Positions 25,518 to 35,121 of a DNA stretch of 64,000 nucleotides are shown here, in pieces (the first letter of the stretch is position 1; each line of letters opens with the position of its first letter). The notes under the pieces are model-generated. The model saw only the letters and a program-made list of their open reading frames with translations. It was not told where the DNA came from and did not search any database. The stretch covers positions 124,001 through 188,000 of the forward strand of contig NZ_SWFP01000011.1 in the NCBI RefSeq assembly GCF_005869225.1, given 5' to 3'. The stretch comes from Dyadobacter bucti. GTDB taxonomy: Bacteria > Bacteroidota > Bacteroidia > Cytophagales > Spirosomataceae. The position numbers were made by a program, and so were the translations under genes.

Positions 25518-26258
25518 CTACTTGCCGGCAGTCAGTACATTCTTTATAGCTTCCTGCGCTTCGGTTAGTATTTCATCTACTTTTCTTCCATCAGGCTCGA
25601 TAGCAGGCAAGGCTGTCCATGAAAGATCGGAAAATGAGGTCAGAGGGAAAATACCTTTGGGATTGAATGACCCGGTTCCGTTGATCGCTACCGGCACGAT
25701 AAGTGCGTCAGGAGCCCGTTTTAGCAATGTTGCCACGCCGCCGGGCACGAATGGTTTCATGATACCGCTGGCGGTGCGGGTGCCTTCCGGGAAAATGATC
25801 GCCGAGGTTTTCTCTTCATGGATCATTTTCCCCAATCTTAGAATTTCGGCAACAGCCTGCTTGCCGTCTTTTCTGTTGATCAGCGCGGCCCCGCTTTTGC
25901 GCAGGTTGTATGATATGCTGGGCACTCCTTTTGCTAGTTCTATTTTGGATACAAAGCGCGGATGATATTTTCTCAAAAACCAGATGATTGCCGGGATATC
26001 GAAGGTACTCTGATGATTGGCAACGAAAATAACGGGTCGGTTTTCAGGAATTACCGAGAAATTATGAAAAGATATGCGGGAACCTGTGAGGTACAGGCCG
26101 TAGGTTAAAAAGAAGTTCAGGTAGTCGACACAAACTTTATGGACTTTTTTGCCAAATACATTAAATGCGACAACCTGGATAACATGGAACACGAGCAAAG
26201 TCACACCAAAATGAACAAGATAAATAATACTGAGGATGTAATCGAGGATTTTTTTCAT
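25518..26258 (-). CDS. plsC: 1-acyl-sn-glycerol-3-phosphate acyltransferase (PlsC family)
   Basis: The 246-residue membrane-associated enzyme has an N-terminal hydrophobic segment (IIYLVHFGVTLLVFHVIQVV). The acyltransferase motifs are all present: NHQSTFDIPAI (H-x4-D), RFVSKIELAKGVPSI, IIFPEGTRTASG (P-E-G-T-R) and VPVAINGTGSF. It transfers an acyl chain to lysophosphatidate in phospholipid synthesis. It is divergent from the acyl-ACP desaturase gene, and the two share a 141-bp promoter region; both act on membrane acyl chains. Confidence 0.93.
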   Translation of the reverse strand: MKKILDYILSIIYLVHFGVTLLVFHVIQVVAFNVFGKKVHKVCVDYLNFFLTYGLYLTGSRISFHNFSVIPENRPVIFVANHQSTFDIPAIIWFLRKYHPRFVSKIELAKGVPSISYNLRKSGAALINRKDGKQAVAEILRLGKMIHEEKTSAIIFPEGTRTASGIMKPFVPGGVATLLKRAPDALIVPVAINGTGSFNPKGIFPLTSFSDLSWTALPAIEPDGRKVDEILTEAQEAIKNVLTAGK

Positions 26259-26399
26259 TCGTATTTTTTGTGCAAAAATAGTTTAAAACTGGTTTGCTTA
26301 TTCTAATTTGTAGGGCAGGAAATGATATTTATCATTCAAAACTTACTTTTAATTTACGTAATTTGTGAAATAGTATTTTGTGTTTAAACTGAATTGATA

Positions 26400-27383
26400 A
26401 TGGAAACCGCACTTTCAGCAGAAAGACTTGAAGTCATGCAACATGTAGGAAAAGATCTGGATGCGCTGATGGCTGAATACCTGAAGCCCATTGAGGAGAA
26501 TTGGCAGCCTACTGATTTTTTGCCGGATTCCAGCAACGATAATTTTTTTAGTGAAGTGAAGTTGCTGCAGGAAAGTTGCCGCGACCTGCCGTATGATTAC
26601 ATAGCTGTTCTGATCGGTGATACGATTACTGAAGAAGCATTGCCTACCTACGAATCCTGGCTGATGGATGTGATCGGGGTGGATCAGGTGGATAATCCTT
26701 CGGGCTGGTCGAAATGGGTTCGTGCCTGGACTGCTGAGGAAAACCGTCATGGCGACCTGCTCAATAAATACCTGTATTTATCGGGCCGTGTGAATATGCG
26801 GGCCATGGAAGTGTCAACCCAGTTCCTGATCGCTGATGGTTTTGATATCGGAACCGATCGTGACCCATACCGGAACTTTATATATACCTCGTTTCAGGAA
26901 CTGGCTACGAATGTTTCCCACCGCCGGACGGCAACTTTGGCAAAAAAATTCGGAAATCCGCATTTGTCGAAAATCTGCGGTGTGATCGCTTCGGACGAAA
27001 TGCGCCACGCCAAGGCATATAAAGCCTTCGTGAGCCGTATTCTGGAAGTTGACCCGTCTCAGCTGCTGCTGGCCCTGGAAGACATGATGAAGAAAAAAAT
27101 AGTGATGCCTGCTCATTTTATGAGAGAAACCGGCGTGAAAATGGGGGATACTTTTTCTCACTTTTCGGATGCAGCCCAGCGTCTTGGTGTATATACCACC
27201 CACGATTACATCGAAATCCTCGATTCTCTGCTTTTGGAATGGGAAATTGGTTCTGTGAGGGATATTAACCAGCAGGCCGAAAAAGCACGGGATTATCTCA
27301 TGGCGTTGCCGGCAAGATTGAGGCGTATTGCAGAACGCACGAGAATACCTGAACTCAGCTATGAATTCAGCTGGATCAATTGA
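26400..27383 (+). CDS. Soluble acyl-ACP desaturase (ferritin-like di-iron)
   Basis: Start at the ATG at 26400; a TTG two codons upstream is also possible. The 327-residue enzyme has the two E-x-x-H di-iron motifs of plant-type stearoyl-ACP desaturases: WTAEENRHGDLLNKYL (Glu114, His117) and ASDEMRHAKAY (Glu200, His203). Glu79 in ITEEALPTYE and Glu167 in SFQELATNVSHRR supply the other ligands. It introduces a cis double bond into acyl-ACP using O2 and reduced ferredoxin. The position of the double bond cannot be read from sequence. It is divergent from plsC. Confidence 0.93.
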   Translation: METALSAERLEVMQHVGKDLDALMAEYLKPIEENWQPTDFLPDSSNDNFFSEVKLLQESCRDLPYDYIAVLIGDTITEEALPTYESWLMDVIGVDQVDNPSGWSKWVRAWTAEENRHGDLLNKYLYLSGRVNMRAMEVSTQFLIADGFDIGTDRDPYRNFIYTSFQELATNVSHRRTATLAKKFGNPHLSKICGVIASDEMRHAKAYKAFVSRILEVDPSQLLLALEDMMKKKIVMPAHFMRETGVKMGDTFSHFSDAAQRLGVYTTHDYIEILDSLLLEWEIGSVRDINQQAEKARDYLMALPARLRRIAERTRIPELSYEFSWIN

Positions 27384-27457
27384 GCGTACGCTCACAGCAA
27401 CTGAATTTTATAACGTCCTCTTTCCTTTTTGGTTGGAGGTTTTTTTATGCCAAAATC

Positions 27458-29449
27458 TTATTGAAGAAGCATCACGGTACCTTTTTTACGGATAATGTTT
27501 CCGTCCACCGATGTGCCCTCAAATATCCATACATACGTTCCCGCGACAGGTTTGGTGCCCTTAAACTGTCCGTCCCAGCCTTTGTCGAGCTCATTCGTGT
27601 AAAATACAACCTCTCCCCAGCGATTGTAGACTTTAAAATAACTGATCCCCGTGATACCCGAAACGATGGGCATCAGCATTTCATTTTTGCCGTCGCCGTT
27701 GGGGGTGAAGGCTGTCGGCACATTCACGCGGTCACCTCTTTGTACGCGCAGATTGACCTCGGCCGAAACGGTGCAGCCCTCCGGCGAAGTGACTGCAACA
27801 GAGTAGGTCTGGTCGGTTAGTAAAGTTGCCAGTGGCGTTGGGCTCAAAGGGTCGTTTAGGCCGTTCGGCGGCGACCAGATAAAAAGGGCATCACTGGCGT
27901 TGGGTACCTGGGGGGACGAAGCAGAAAGCTGAAATGGCACATTACTTTCTATGGTTGCATCCGGCGTTACCAATACATCAATCTTTGGCGCTACCCGCAC
28001 ATGGACAGTGTCTGATTGTGAGCATACGCCCTGGGTCGCGGTGACGATGTAGCGGGTTGTCGCAGCAGGAGCGGCCGTCGGGTCTTTGCCCGCCGGATTG
28101 TCCAGCCCGGCTTGCGGTGACCACGAAAATGTCTGGCTGTTGCTGTTCGTCAACAGCACTACCGACTGACCGGCACAAATTGTAGTGTCTTTCAGTGTTT
28201 CCAGCGTGATATTACTTGAGAATTCCACTTTTACTATTTTCCTGACCGTACAATTGTTGGCATCTTTCACAAACACCCGGTAGGTCGCGGGCATTAGCTT
28301 AAAGATGTTATCCGGTGTATAATTCACAGAATCAATCGAATATTGAAATGGCGGAATTCCGCCTGACCCCGTTAATGTTAGTGTTCCTTCTTCACTTTTT
28401 TCGCAGGTGCCGGGTTCGAGGGCCGTTGTTAGGTCGAGATCACTCAGGGTAAGTTCTTTGATATTCACGAACGGGTTGTTACAGTCGACGTTGTTCACTG
28501 TCAGCGAGATATGTTTGGTGCCGCCTCCGTCCCAGGTAACCACATAAGGCCCCATTCCCGAACCTGAAATGACAGTTCCGCCGTCCCATCCCCACTCGAA
28601 AGTATATCCTGTTCCCGGATCGGGTATGCTACCGGTATATTTGATCTCTACTTTTTCAGGGTAGCCGCAGGTAGGGTTGGGTGCAATTGAAAAATCGGCC
28701 GCCGTGGAATAGTTGATCGTTGTGCAAATAGAAGCATAGCTTCTGACCACCTCGTTTCTGCTGAAATATTTGTTGGTGAGCGAAAGGTATGCAAAATTGG
28801 CCGCAGCCGACTCGCAGGTAGTTGCAGCATCGTCCCTGAAAAAGTACAGAGGGACACCAGGCTTGCCAACATATCGTTTTTCCGAGTCATTGTAAGAAAT
28901 AAACAGGGTGTTGTCCACATAAACGTCCAGTATATTACGGGCCCCGTTACGGGTGAAGGTCAGCAGGTAATATGTTGATTTTTTAAATGCCGGGCAAATG
29001 CCTGCTGTTCCGTAGGGATTAAAGTCCAGGCAACGGTCTTCGGTATCATCGGTACTTTTGAAATAAATACCTTCGTCCAGCTGCCCGTCCGAGAAGTCAA
29101 GGATACGTGCCCATTGCGCCGGCCCCCAGTCCGTAATTTTGACATACATCTGAATGGTGTAAGTCTCGTCTACGATGCCCTCGGTATTCGGGTACATCAG
29201 TCCCCAGTTCAGGTTGGTGTGATATACCTTTCTGTTTCGGCTGCATGAAAGGATTTCGTCAACGAAATCACCGGATATAGGGCTATCCGTACAGTTTCCT
29301 GCGGCCTGAACCGATGCCAGATTCGGCGCGCATTGCAGTTTCTGTACTTCAAAATTATTTTCGAAACGGTAGGTGTGATTGATCGTCTGGGCAAGAGCGC
29401 AAACCAGAGTAGAGAAGAAGATTAATACAAAAAGTAAACTTGATTTCAT
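27458..29449 (-). CDS. Secreted multidomain protein with gliding-motility/T9SS type B C-terminal domain
   Basis: Start at 29449 (MKSSLLFVLIFFSTLVCALA), eight codons inside the longest frame, to give a normal signal peptide. The 663-residue product has, in order, a LamG-like concanavalin domain (YRFENNFEVQKL to about 230), a PKD-like domain (GYTFEWGWDGGTVISGSG), a SprB-type repeat (GGIPPFQYSIDSVNYT ... YRVFVKDANNC), two immunoglobulin-like repeats (TICAGQSVVLLTNSNS and later) and a C-terminal CHU_C domain (VPTAFTPNGDGKNEMLMPIV ... YNRWGEVVFYT). That C-terminal domain is the type B sorting signal for the type IX secretion system, so the protein is exported to the cell surface, probably as an adhesin. 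Confidence 0.9.
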   Translation of the reverse strand: MKSSLLFVLIFFSTLVCALAQTINHTYRFENNFEVQKLQCAPNLASVQAAGNCTDSPISGDFVDEILSCSRNRKVYHTNLNWGLMYPNTEGIVDETYTIQMYVKITDWGPAQWARILDFSDGQLDEGIYFKSTDDTEDRCLDFNPYGTAGICPAFKKSTYYLLTFTRNGARNILDVYVDNTLFISYNDSEKRYVGKPGVPLYFFRDDAATTCESAAANFAYLSLTNKYFSRNEVVRSYASICTTINYSTAADFSIAPNPTCGYPEKVEIKYTGSIPDPGTGYTFEWGWDGGTVISGSGMGPYVVTWDGGGTKHISLTVNNVDCNNPFVNIKELTLSDLDLTTALEPGTCEKSEEGTLTLTGSGGIPPFQYSIDSVNYTPDNIFKLMPATYRVFVKDANNCTVRKIVKVEFSSNITLETLKDTTICAGQSVVLLTNSNSQTFSWSPQAGLDNPAGKDPTAAPAATTRYIVTATQGVCSQSDTVHVRVAPKIDVLVTPDATIESNVPFQLSASSPQVPNASDALFIWSPPNGLNDPLSPTPLATLLTDQTYSVAVTSPEGCTVSAEVNLRVQRGDRVNVPTAFTPNGDGKNEMLMPIVSGITGISYFKVYNRWGEVVFYTNELDKGWDGQFKGTKPVAGTYVWIFEGTSVDGNIIRKKGTVMLLQ

Positions 29450-29579
29450 ACAAAGGCCGGAAGCCGGATTCATGCTGGGACGTGAGCGATATTGAGGGTA
29501 TTCGTCTTTTTTAGATAAAATTACACAAATCTGTCACTCATTTTATAGTTTTTGATATTTATAAAAAAATACAAAAAGA

Positions 29580-29599
29580 GGACCCCGTTTTAAGGGTCC
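29580..29599 (-). terminator. Terminator of the S41 peptidase gene
   Basis: GGACCC (29580-29585) pairs with GGGTCC (29594-29599). On the minus strand the stem is followed by TCTTTTTGT. It lies 29 bp after the peptidase stop. Confidence 0.75.
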
Positions 29600-29627
29600 C
29601 TTTTGCATTAAATTCACCGGCAGAGGA

Positions 29628-31079
29628 TTACAGGTTTTCGACCTTAATTACACCTTTTTTTATCATCAGATCGGGGCGTACCCGCAAATCGTCACGGAAA
29701 AACTTCCGGAACGTCGCTACATTTTTTGTCGCCTCCGCTCTTAAATTCACCGGTGCGGGAATGCCCATTACGTCCAGCGCTTTTCTTAGCAAAGTTTCAT
29801 TTTCGTCACCGAAAGCTTTGTATGGAATGCTGGAATCTTCCACGTTATAAGTGGGAGTGATGCCGTTGACAGTTCCATAATCCGACTGGCCGTTGGCGTT
29901 TGCGGTTTGCCCGAGCATGATATAGGCTCCCCATTTCCAGCGGTTCAGGTCGTCGCCGATGAGTTTCCCGAACAAATTTTTCCCGGCAGTATTTTCTCCG
30001 ACTGTAATTACCTCCATATAAGGCTTCAGACCGTTGATCACCAGTTCGCTGGCTGACGCAGTTCCGTTCGATGTCAGCACAAATACCCGGCTGAGATTGC
30101 TGCCAATGTTGCTGGCTTCGTCCAGAAATTTGTATGTCAGGGCACTGGTACCATTTGTCCGGTTCCAGTAGGCCATGTATTTGTCGTTCCATTGTTCCGT
30201 ATAAAAGGTTTTTGAACTGGATATATTTTTCCCGATCAGAGAGGCCAGCGTCTCTGCCGAGCTGATATACCCGCCGGAATTGAGCCTGAGATCAAGCACC
30301 AGTTCATTCACACCCTGGCTCTTGAAATTCGCAAAAGCCTGGCGCAGCTCATTGTCATATTTTTCAGCATCGGTGGAAGAACCGGGTACGAACTGTGAAT
30401 AAACGAGGTAGCCGATTGTTTTTCCATAGGCAGGTTTCCGGATTATGCTGGAAAATACAACCGGATCTTCGCTGACTTCGGCCTTGGTAATCGTTACTGT
30501 CGAAGAGCTTGCCACAATTTCGGAACCGTTCAATGTGCCGAGTGTAAAGGTAGCCGTTTCATTGCTCCCAAGCAGGGAAGTGTAATTGTCGGCTGTAAGC
30601 TGAGATCCATTGACTTTCAAAAGGATATCCCCTCTTTTTAATCCTGCCGCCTCAGCGGGGCTGCCTTTCACCACGTAGTTCAGAAAAGCGCCGATATTGG
30701 AATTGCCTTCATCAATATAGGACAGGGTATAGCTGATCCCGAAAATTTTGCTGATACCATCGAACTCGTTTTGCATGGCATCCACATCATCCGTAATTCC
30801 CGAAAAACGGTCGACGGTTGCTCTGTTGTAAACCAGTTTTTCGAAATACTGGTACGGGCTGACGGTACCGTCGAGGCTGGACTGGGCGGGCATATTCTTG
30901 TACCAGAAATAGGCGTCGTCCATGAGTTCATACAACCATGTATTGACGGACTTGTAAGCCGAGAGAGAATCCGACGCCAGAGCGGTGTCGACGGGTGCAA
31001 CATCTTCGTCTTTGCATCCCGACATCCATATTGCCCCCGCGAGAACAATCAGTAGTGAGCGTTTTTTGAAATGTAACAT
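29628..31079 (-). CDS. S41-family (C-terminal processing) peptidase lipoprotein
   Basis: The 483-residue protein has a lipobox (IWMSGC, Cys22). An N-terminal helical cap region (LYELMDDAYFWYKNM) is followed by a PDZ domain (about 125-195, with VVKGSPAEAAGLKRGDILLK) and the peptidase core: NELVLDLRLNSGGYISSAET, then FVLTSNGTASASELVINGL with the nucleophile near Ser342, and TAGKNLFGK with the general-base lysine nearby. It is anchored in an envelope membrane and cleaves proteins at their C-termini or clears misfolded ones. It is monocistronic, with its own terminator downstream. Confidence 0.92.
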   Translation of the reverse strand: MLHFKKRSLLIVLAGAIWMSGCKDEDVAPVDTALASDSLSAYKSVNTWLYELMDDAYFWYKNMPAQSSLDGTVSPYQYFEKLVYNRATVDRFSGITDDVDAMQNEFDGISKIFGISYTLSYIDEGNSNIGAFLNYVVKGSPAEAAGLKRGDILLKVNGSQLTADNYTSLLGSNETATFTLGTLNGSEIVASSSTVTITKAEVSEDPVVFSSIIRKPAYGKTIGYLVYSQFVPGSSTDAEKYDNELRQAFANFKSQGVNELVLDLRLNSGGYISSAETLASLIGKNISSSKTFYTEQWNDKYMAYWNRTNGTSALTYKFLDEASNIGSNLSRVFVLTSNGTASASELVINGLKPYMEVITVGENTAGKNLFGKLIGDDLNRWKWGAYIMLGQTANANGQSDYGTVNGITPTYNVEDSSIPYKAFGDENETLLRKALDVMGIPAPVNLRAEATKNVATFRKFFRDDLRVRPDLMIKKGVIKVENL

Positions 31080-31204
31080 ATTAAATCAGTTTGTTAAACA
31101 AGTAAACTGATGCAGCATAGGCCAGGTGAAAATTGAAATGATCCGCTCAATGTATTTACCCGTTAATACGTACCTGCTCTCGGAAGTGTTGCGGCAAAAC
31201 AAAA

Positions 31205-31234
31205 AAGCAGCCGGAAAGATCCGGCCGCTTTAAA
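31205..31234 (-). terminator. Terminator of the iol operon
   Basis: GCCGGA (31210-31215) pairs with TCCGGC (31220-31225), with AAGC/GCTT pairing outside. On the minus strand the stem is followed by a run of T. It lies about 40 bp after the iolE stop. Confidence 0.8.
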
Positions 31235-31274
31235 AATTACAAGTTCGATTTAGTTAAAAATTAAATATAGTCCA

Positions 31275-32177
31275 TCAGATTCCTGTGAGTCCTTTAAAGA
31301 AATTCCTTGCTATAATAGCGTATTCCAGCGGGTTGGCCTTTGCGGGGTCCTGTTCTGCTTCCAATACGATCCATCCCTGATAGTCACTTTCTTTGATGAC
31401 CGCAAAAAGTGATGAAAAATCAATACAGCCCTCCGGATCGCCGGGAACCGTAAAAACACCCTGTTTCACCGCCGTCAGAAAGCTGAGCTTTTCATCGTGC
31501 ACCCTTTGTAAAACATCCGGACGAACGTCTTTCAAATGGATATGGGCTGTTCTGCCAATATACTTTTGCAAAGCCGTGACAGGATCTTCGCCGGCGAAAT
31601 AGAAGTGTCCGCAGTCGTAGTTCAGAAATACATTTTCGGGATCCGTTTCATTCAGCAGCCGGTCCGTTTCTTCGATTGTCTGGATACAGGTACCCATATG
31701 ATGATGGAAAGCCAGTTTCATGCCACGGTCACGGGCAATTTTGCCAAGTTCGTTCAGTCCAAAGGTAAAGCTGTCCCATTCTGCCTTGCTGTCCAGCATA
31801 CCCTTACCTTCGAAAACCGGGACGTTCATTTGCCCCTGGCAGCTGTTTCCCGTTTCGCCACCACCAATCACTTTCGCGCCCATGGTTTCCAGGAAATCCA
31901 GAAGTTCAGTGAAGTTTTTCCTGTTTTCGGCAAAGGTTTTGGTTGTCAACTCATAGCTGTTCCATTGATTGCATATCTGCAGACCTCTTAATTCCAGCGC
32001 TTTCCGAAGCACGTTGGTGTCGCGCGGGAATTTGTTTCCTACCTCGCAGCCGGTAAATCCGGCGAGCGCCATTTCGCTGATACATTGTTCAAATGTATTC
32101 TCGCCGCCCAGCTCGGGCATATCATCGTTGGTCCAGTTGATAGGAGCAACTCCAAGTTTTATATTTTCGAAGTTCAT
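31275..32177 (-). CDS. iolE: myo-inosose-2 dehydratase
   Basis: The start is set at 32177 (MNFENIKLGVAPINWTNDDM). The open frame runs back to 32360, but that stretch is the purine-rich repeat plus the end of iolD and codes an implausible Pro/Lys leader. The 300-residue TIM-barrel enzyme matches IolE: APINWTNDDMPELGG at the N-terminus, GFTGCEVGNKFP, then LAFHHHMGTCIQTIEE and NYDCGHFYFAGEDP with metal-binding residues. It dehydrates 2-keto-myo-inositol to the trihydroxycyclohexane-dione that IolD uses. It is the last gene of the operon. Confidence 0.93.
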   Translation of the reverse strand: MNFENIKLGVAPINWTNDDMPELGGENTFEQCISEMALAGFTGCEVGNKFPRDTNVLRKALELRGLQICNQWNSYELTTKTFAENRKNFTELLDFLETMGAKVIGGGETGNSCQGQMNVPVFEGKGMLDSKAEWDSFTFGLNELGKIARDRGMKLAFHHHMGTCIQTIEETDRLLNETDPENVFLNYDCGHFYFAGEDPVTALQKYIGRTAHIHLKDVRPDVLQRVHDEKLSFLTAVKQGVFTVPGDPEGCIDFSSLFAVIKESDYQGWIVLEAEQDPAKANPLEYAIIARNFFKGLTGI

Positions 32178-32186
32178 TTTTTTAAA

Positions 32187-32276
32187 GGGATGAAGGGGAG
32201 GAAGGGGAGGAAGGGGAGGATGGAGGAGGGGGCTTTTACCTTTCGTCCCTTTCCTCCTTCCTCCATTTCCTCCATC
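32187..32276. repeat. Purine/pyrimidine inverted repeat between iolD and iolE
   Basis: The left arm (about 32187-32231) is GGGATGAAGGGGAGGAAGGG-type units repeated. The right arm (about 32244-32276) is TCCCTTTCCTCCTTCCTCC-type, its inverted complement, around a loop of about 12 nt. In the iol mRNA it should fold into one very stable hairpin ending just before the iolE start codon. The architecture matches the other intergenic repeats in this operon. Confidence 0.8.
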
Positions 32277-34140
32277 ATAAAAATATCCTTTGTTCTTTTT
32301 TGTTTTCCTGATAGGTTTCGAATGCTTTTTGTACTGTTGCCGAGGTGGATACTTCTGCAATTGGTACTTCCCACCATGCGTGGTAACCCTTCACAGTACG
32401 GTACAAGCTGGTTTCAATGTAAATAACAGTCGTTCGGTCGCTGGTTTTGGATTGGGCAAGGGCTGCTTCAAGAGACGCGCGATCGGTAGCCTTAATCACT
32501 ATCGCTCCCAGGCTTTCCGCATTTTTGGCCAGATCAACTGGTAGGAAGCTCCCGGACAATTGTCCTGACTTTTCATCCCGGTATTTATACATTGTCCCGA
32601 AACGTTCACTGCCAATGCTTTCCGAAAGGCCTCCGATACTTGCGTAACCGTTATTGTTTAAAAGCAGGATGGTAAATTTCACGCCTTCCTGAATCGATGT
32701 TACAATTTCATGGTTGTTCATCAGGTAGCCTCCGTCCCCGCAGATCACATATATTTCCCGGCTCGGGTCCGCCATTTTCGCGCCCAGTCCTGCCGCGATT
32801 TCGTAGCCCATGCAGGAAAAGCCATATTCGAGATGAAAGTTCTTGGGGTCCGTTGCCCGCCACAATTTGTGCAGGTCGCCTGGCGCGCTGCCGGATGCAT
32901 TGATCATGACATCCCTGTCATCCATAAAGCTGTTCAGCGTCCCGATCACAACTGCCTGGTCAATAGGAGGTACCGTGCTGTTTCCTTCCGCGTAGATCTG
33001 CGTAACTTCGTCATCCCAGGCTGTGTTGATGTCCTTGATTTTTTCGCGGTAGTTTTTATCAACTTCATAATCTCCTAAAAGATCAGCCAGCTCTTCCAGT
33101 ATCACTTTTGCATCTCCGATCACCGGCAATGCCGCGTGTTTAAAAGCATCAAATTCACTGATATTGATATTGATAAACCTGACTCCCGGGTTTTTAAAAA
33201 TCGATTTGGAGGCAGTTGTGAAATCACTGTACCTGGTTCCGATACCGATGACGATATCAGCTTCATTGGCTATGTCTATGGCGTATTTTGTACCGGTTGC
33301 ACCCAAACCCCCGACGCTGTAAGGAGCATCATAACGTACTGCCCCTTTCCCGGCAAAAGTTTCGCCAACCGGAATACCGGTTTTGGCGGCAAAATCGTGA
33401 AGCACATCACAAGCACCGCTGTAAATAGCCCCGCCGCCGGCTACGATCACAGGTTTTTTGGCAGACTTGATCCATTCTGCCGCCTGTCTGAGGGTTGGAA
33501 GATCGGGTCTTGGCCGCCCAACATGCCATACTCTTTTTCTGAAAAGGTCCTCCGGGAAATCGTATGCATGTGTTTGCACATCTTGCGGCATGGATAATGT
33601 TACGGCGCCGGTTTCTGCCTGTGACGTAAGCACCCGCATTACCTCGGGCAAGGAATAAATCAACTGCTCAGGACGGTTAATCCTGTCCCAATACTTGGAA
33701 ACAGGCTTGAAACAGTCATTTACGGATATATCCTGGGTGGACGCGCTTTCGAGTTGCTGTAAAACCGGATTGGGTTCGCGGGTAGCAAAAATGTCACCGG
33801 GCAAAAGCAACACCGGAAGCCGGTTTATGGTCGCGAGTGCTGCGCCGGTGATCATATTTGTTGCTCCGGGGCCTATGGAAGTGGTACAAACAAATGCTCC
33901 AAGGCGGTTTTTTACCTTGGCATAGGCAACGGCTGTATGCACCATTGATTGTTCGTTCCGGCACTGGTAGTAGCGAAAATCGGGATTTTCCTGCAATGCC
34001 TGCCCCAGACCCGCTACGTTTCCGTGGCCGAAAATACCGAAACACCCGCCGAAGTAAGGTGCCTCAACACCATCGCGTTCGATATACTGGTTTTTTAAAA
34101 ATGTTATGGTAGCCTGGGCTACGGTTAGTCGTCTGGTCAT
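32275..34140 (-). CDS. iolD: 3D-(3,5/4)-trihydroxycyclohexane-1,2-dione hydrolase
   Basis: The 621-residue thiamine-diphosphate enzyme begins TRRLTVAQATITFLKNQYIE, as IolD does. CRNEQSMVHTAVAYAKVKNR holds the activating glutamate region, GPGATNMITGAALATINRLP follows, and the ThDP/Mg site is YVICGDGGYLMNNHEIVTSI with LLLNNNGYASIGGLSE. It hydrolyses the cyclic dione to 5-deoxy-glucuronate, opening the ring. The length is normal (about 620-640). It lies 12 bp after iolJ, so the two are tightly coupled; the repeat hairpin separates it from iolE. Confidence 0.95.
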   Translation of the reverse strand: MTRRLTVAQATITFLKNQYIERDGVEAPYFGGCFGIFGHGNVAGLGQALQENPDFRYYQCRNEQSMVHTAVAYAKVKNRLGAFVCTTSIGPGATNMITGAALATINRLPVLLLPGDIFATREPNPVLQQLESASTQDISVNDCFKPVSKYWDRINRPEQLIYSLPEVMRVLTSQAETGAVTLSMPQDVQTHAYDFPEDLFRKRVWHVGRPRPDLPTLRQAAEWIKSAKKPVIVAGGGAIYSGACDVLHDFAAKTGIPVGETFAGKGAVRYDAPYSVGGLGATGTKYAIDIANEADIVIGIGTRYSDFTTASKSIFKNPGVRFININISEFDAFKHAALPVIGDAKVILEELADLLGDYEVDKNYREKIKDINTAWDDEVTQIYAEGNSTVPPIDQAVVIGTLNSFMDDRDVMINASGSAPGDLHKLWRATDPKNFHLEYGFSCMGYEIAAGLGAKMADPSREIYVICGDGGYLMNNHEIVTSIQEGVKFTILLLNNNGYASIGGLSESIGSERFGTMYKYRDEKSGQLSGSFLPVDLAKNAESLGAIVIKATDRASLEAALAQSKTSDRTTVIYIETSLYRTVKGYHAWWEVPIAEVSTSATVQKAFETYQENKKEQRIFL

Positions 34141-34152
34141 CTGATTTTTCCT

Positions 34153-35115
34153 TTAAGACTTTACTGCGTACTCAGCGGATTGAAATTCACCGGCTTTTCC
34201 TGCCGATCCGAACAATTCAAATTTCTTTAACATAAACTTCCTGTATTCTTCCATAAAGATCTTTCCAGGCGTGGTAGGGGCAAATTCATCTGGTTTGTCT
34301 CGAAAAAATTCCCGGTTGACCATCGTCCATAGCAATCGGGTATCGGTTGCTATATTTATTTTGCAAATACCCAGCGGGATCGCCTTTCTGATCTCTTCCT
34401 CCTGCACGCCCTTTGCGTCTGTTTTCAGGTTGCCGCCGGCTGCGTTAATGCGTTCCACTACTTCGGGTACTACGTTGGAGCCGCCATGAAGTACCAGCGG
34501 GAATCCTGGTAAGCGGTTCTGGATCTCTTCCAGAATGTGAAACTGAAGACCCTGTCCCCCTGAAAATTTATACGCTCCGTGGCTGGTACCGACCGCAATG
34601 GCCAGGCTATCACAATCAGTTGCTTTCACAAAATCCTCCACTTCCTGCGGGTTGGTGTAAAATGAATGGGAAGCATCCACAGTAAGGTCGTCCTCCACAC
34701 CTGCCAGAACGCCGAGCTCGGCCTCTACGCTGATGTTTTTGGCATGGGCCCGGGCGACTACTTCCCGTGTACGGGCCACATTTTTATCAAAATCATCATG
34801 TGACGCATCGATCATGACTGACGTGTATCCGCCTTTTTCAATGGCATCAAAAATGTGCTCTTCATAGCCGTGGTCCATATGCACCGCGAAGGTTACGTCC
34901 GGATATATTCGCGCCGCCGACTGTATCATGGACAGCAACATATCTGCATGGGCATAATCACGGGCAAAAGGTGTTGTCTGCACAATGAAGGGAGATTCAG
35001 CTTCCTGTGCCGCAGCAAAAAGTCCATGTATTTCTTCCATAAAAAACACATTCACCGCCGGAATTGCATAACGGCCGTAGCATTTCTGGAAGAGTTGTTT
35101 GGTTGTTAGAAGCAT
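34153..35115 (-). CDS. iolJ: Class II aldolase of the inositol pathway (6-phospho-5-dehydro-2-deoxy-gluconate aldolase)
   Basis: The 320-residue class II fructose-bisphosphate-aldolase-family enzyme carries AIPAVNVFFMEEIHGLFAAA, then TFAVHMDHGYEEHIFDAIEK with catalytic Asp81 and zinc ligand His82, SVEAELGVLAGVEDDL, AIAVGTSHGAYKF and FPLVLHGGSNVVPE with further zinc histidines. Family sequence alone cannot separate it from fructose-bisphosphate aldolase; the position inside a complete iol operon points to the cleavage of 2-deoxy-5-keto-gluconate-6-phosphate into dihydroxyacetone phosphate and malonate semialdehyde. Confidence 0.88.
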   Translation of the reverse strand: MLLTTKQLFQKCYGRYAIPAVNVFFMEEIHGLFAAAQEAESPFIVQTTPFARDYAHADMLLSMIQSAARIYPDVTFAVHMDHGYEEHIFDAIEKGGYTSVMIDASHDDFDKNVARTREVVARAHAKNISVEAELGVLAGVEDDLTVDASHSFYTNPQEVEDFVKATDCDSLAIAVGTSHGAYKFSGGQGLQFHILEEIQNRLPGFPLVLHGGSNVVPEVVERINAAGGNLKTDAKGVQEEEIRKAIPLGICKINIATDTRLLWTMVNREFFRDKPDEFAPTTPGKIFMEEYRKFMLKKFELFGSAGKAGEFQSAEYAVKS

Positions 35116-35121
35116 TATTTG

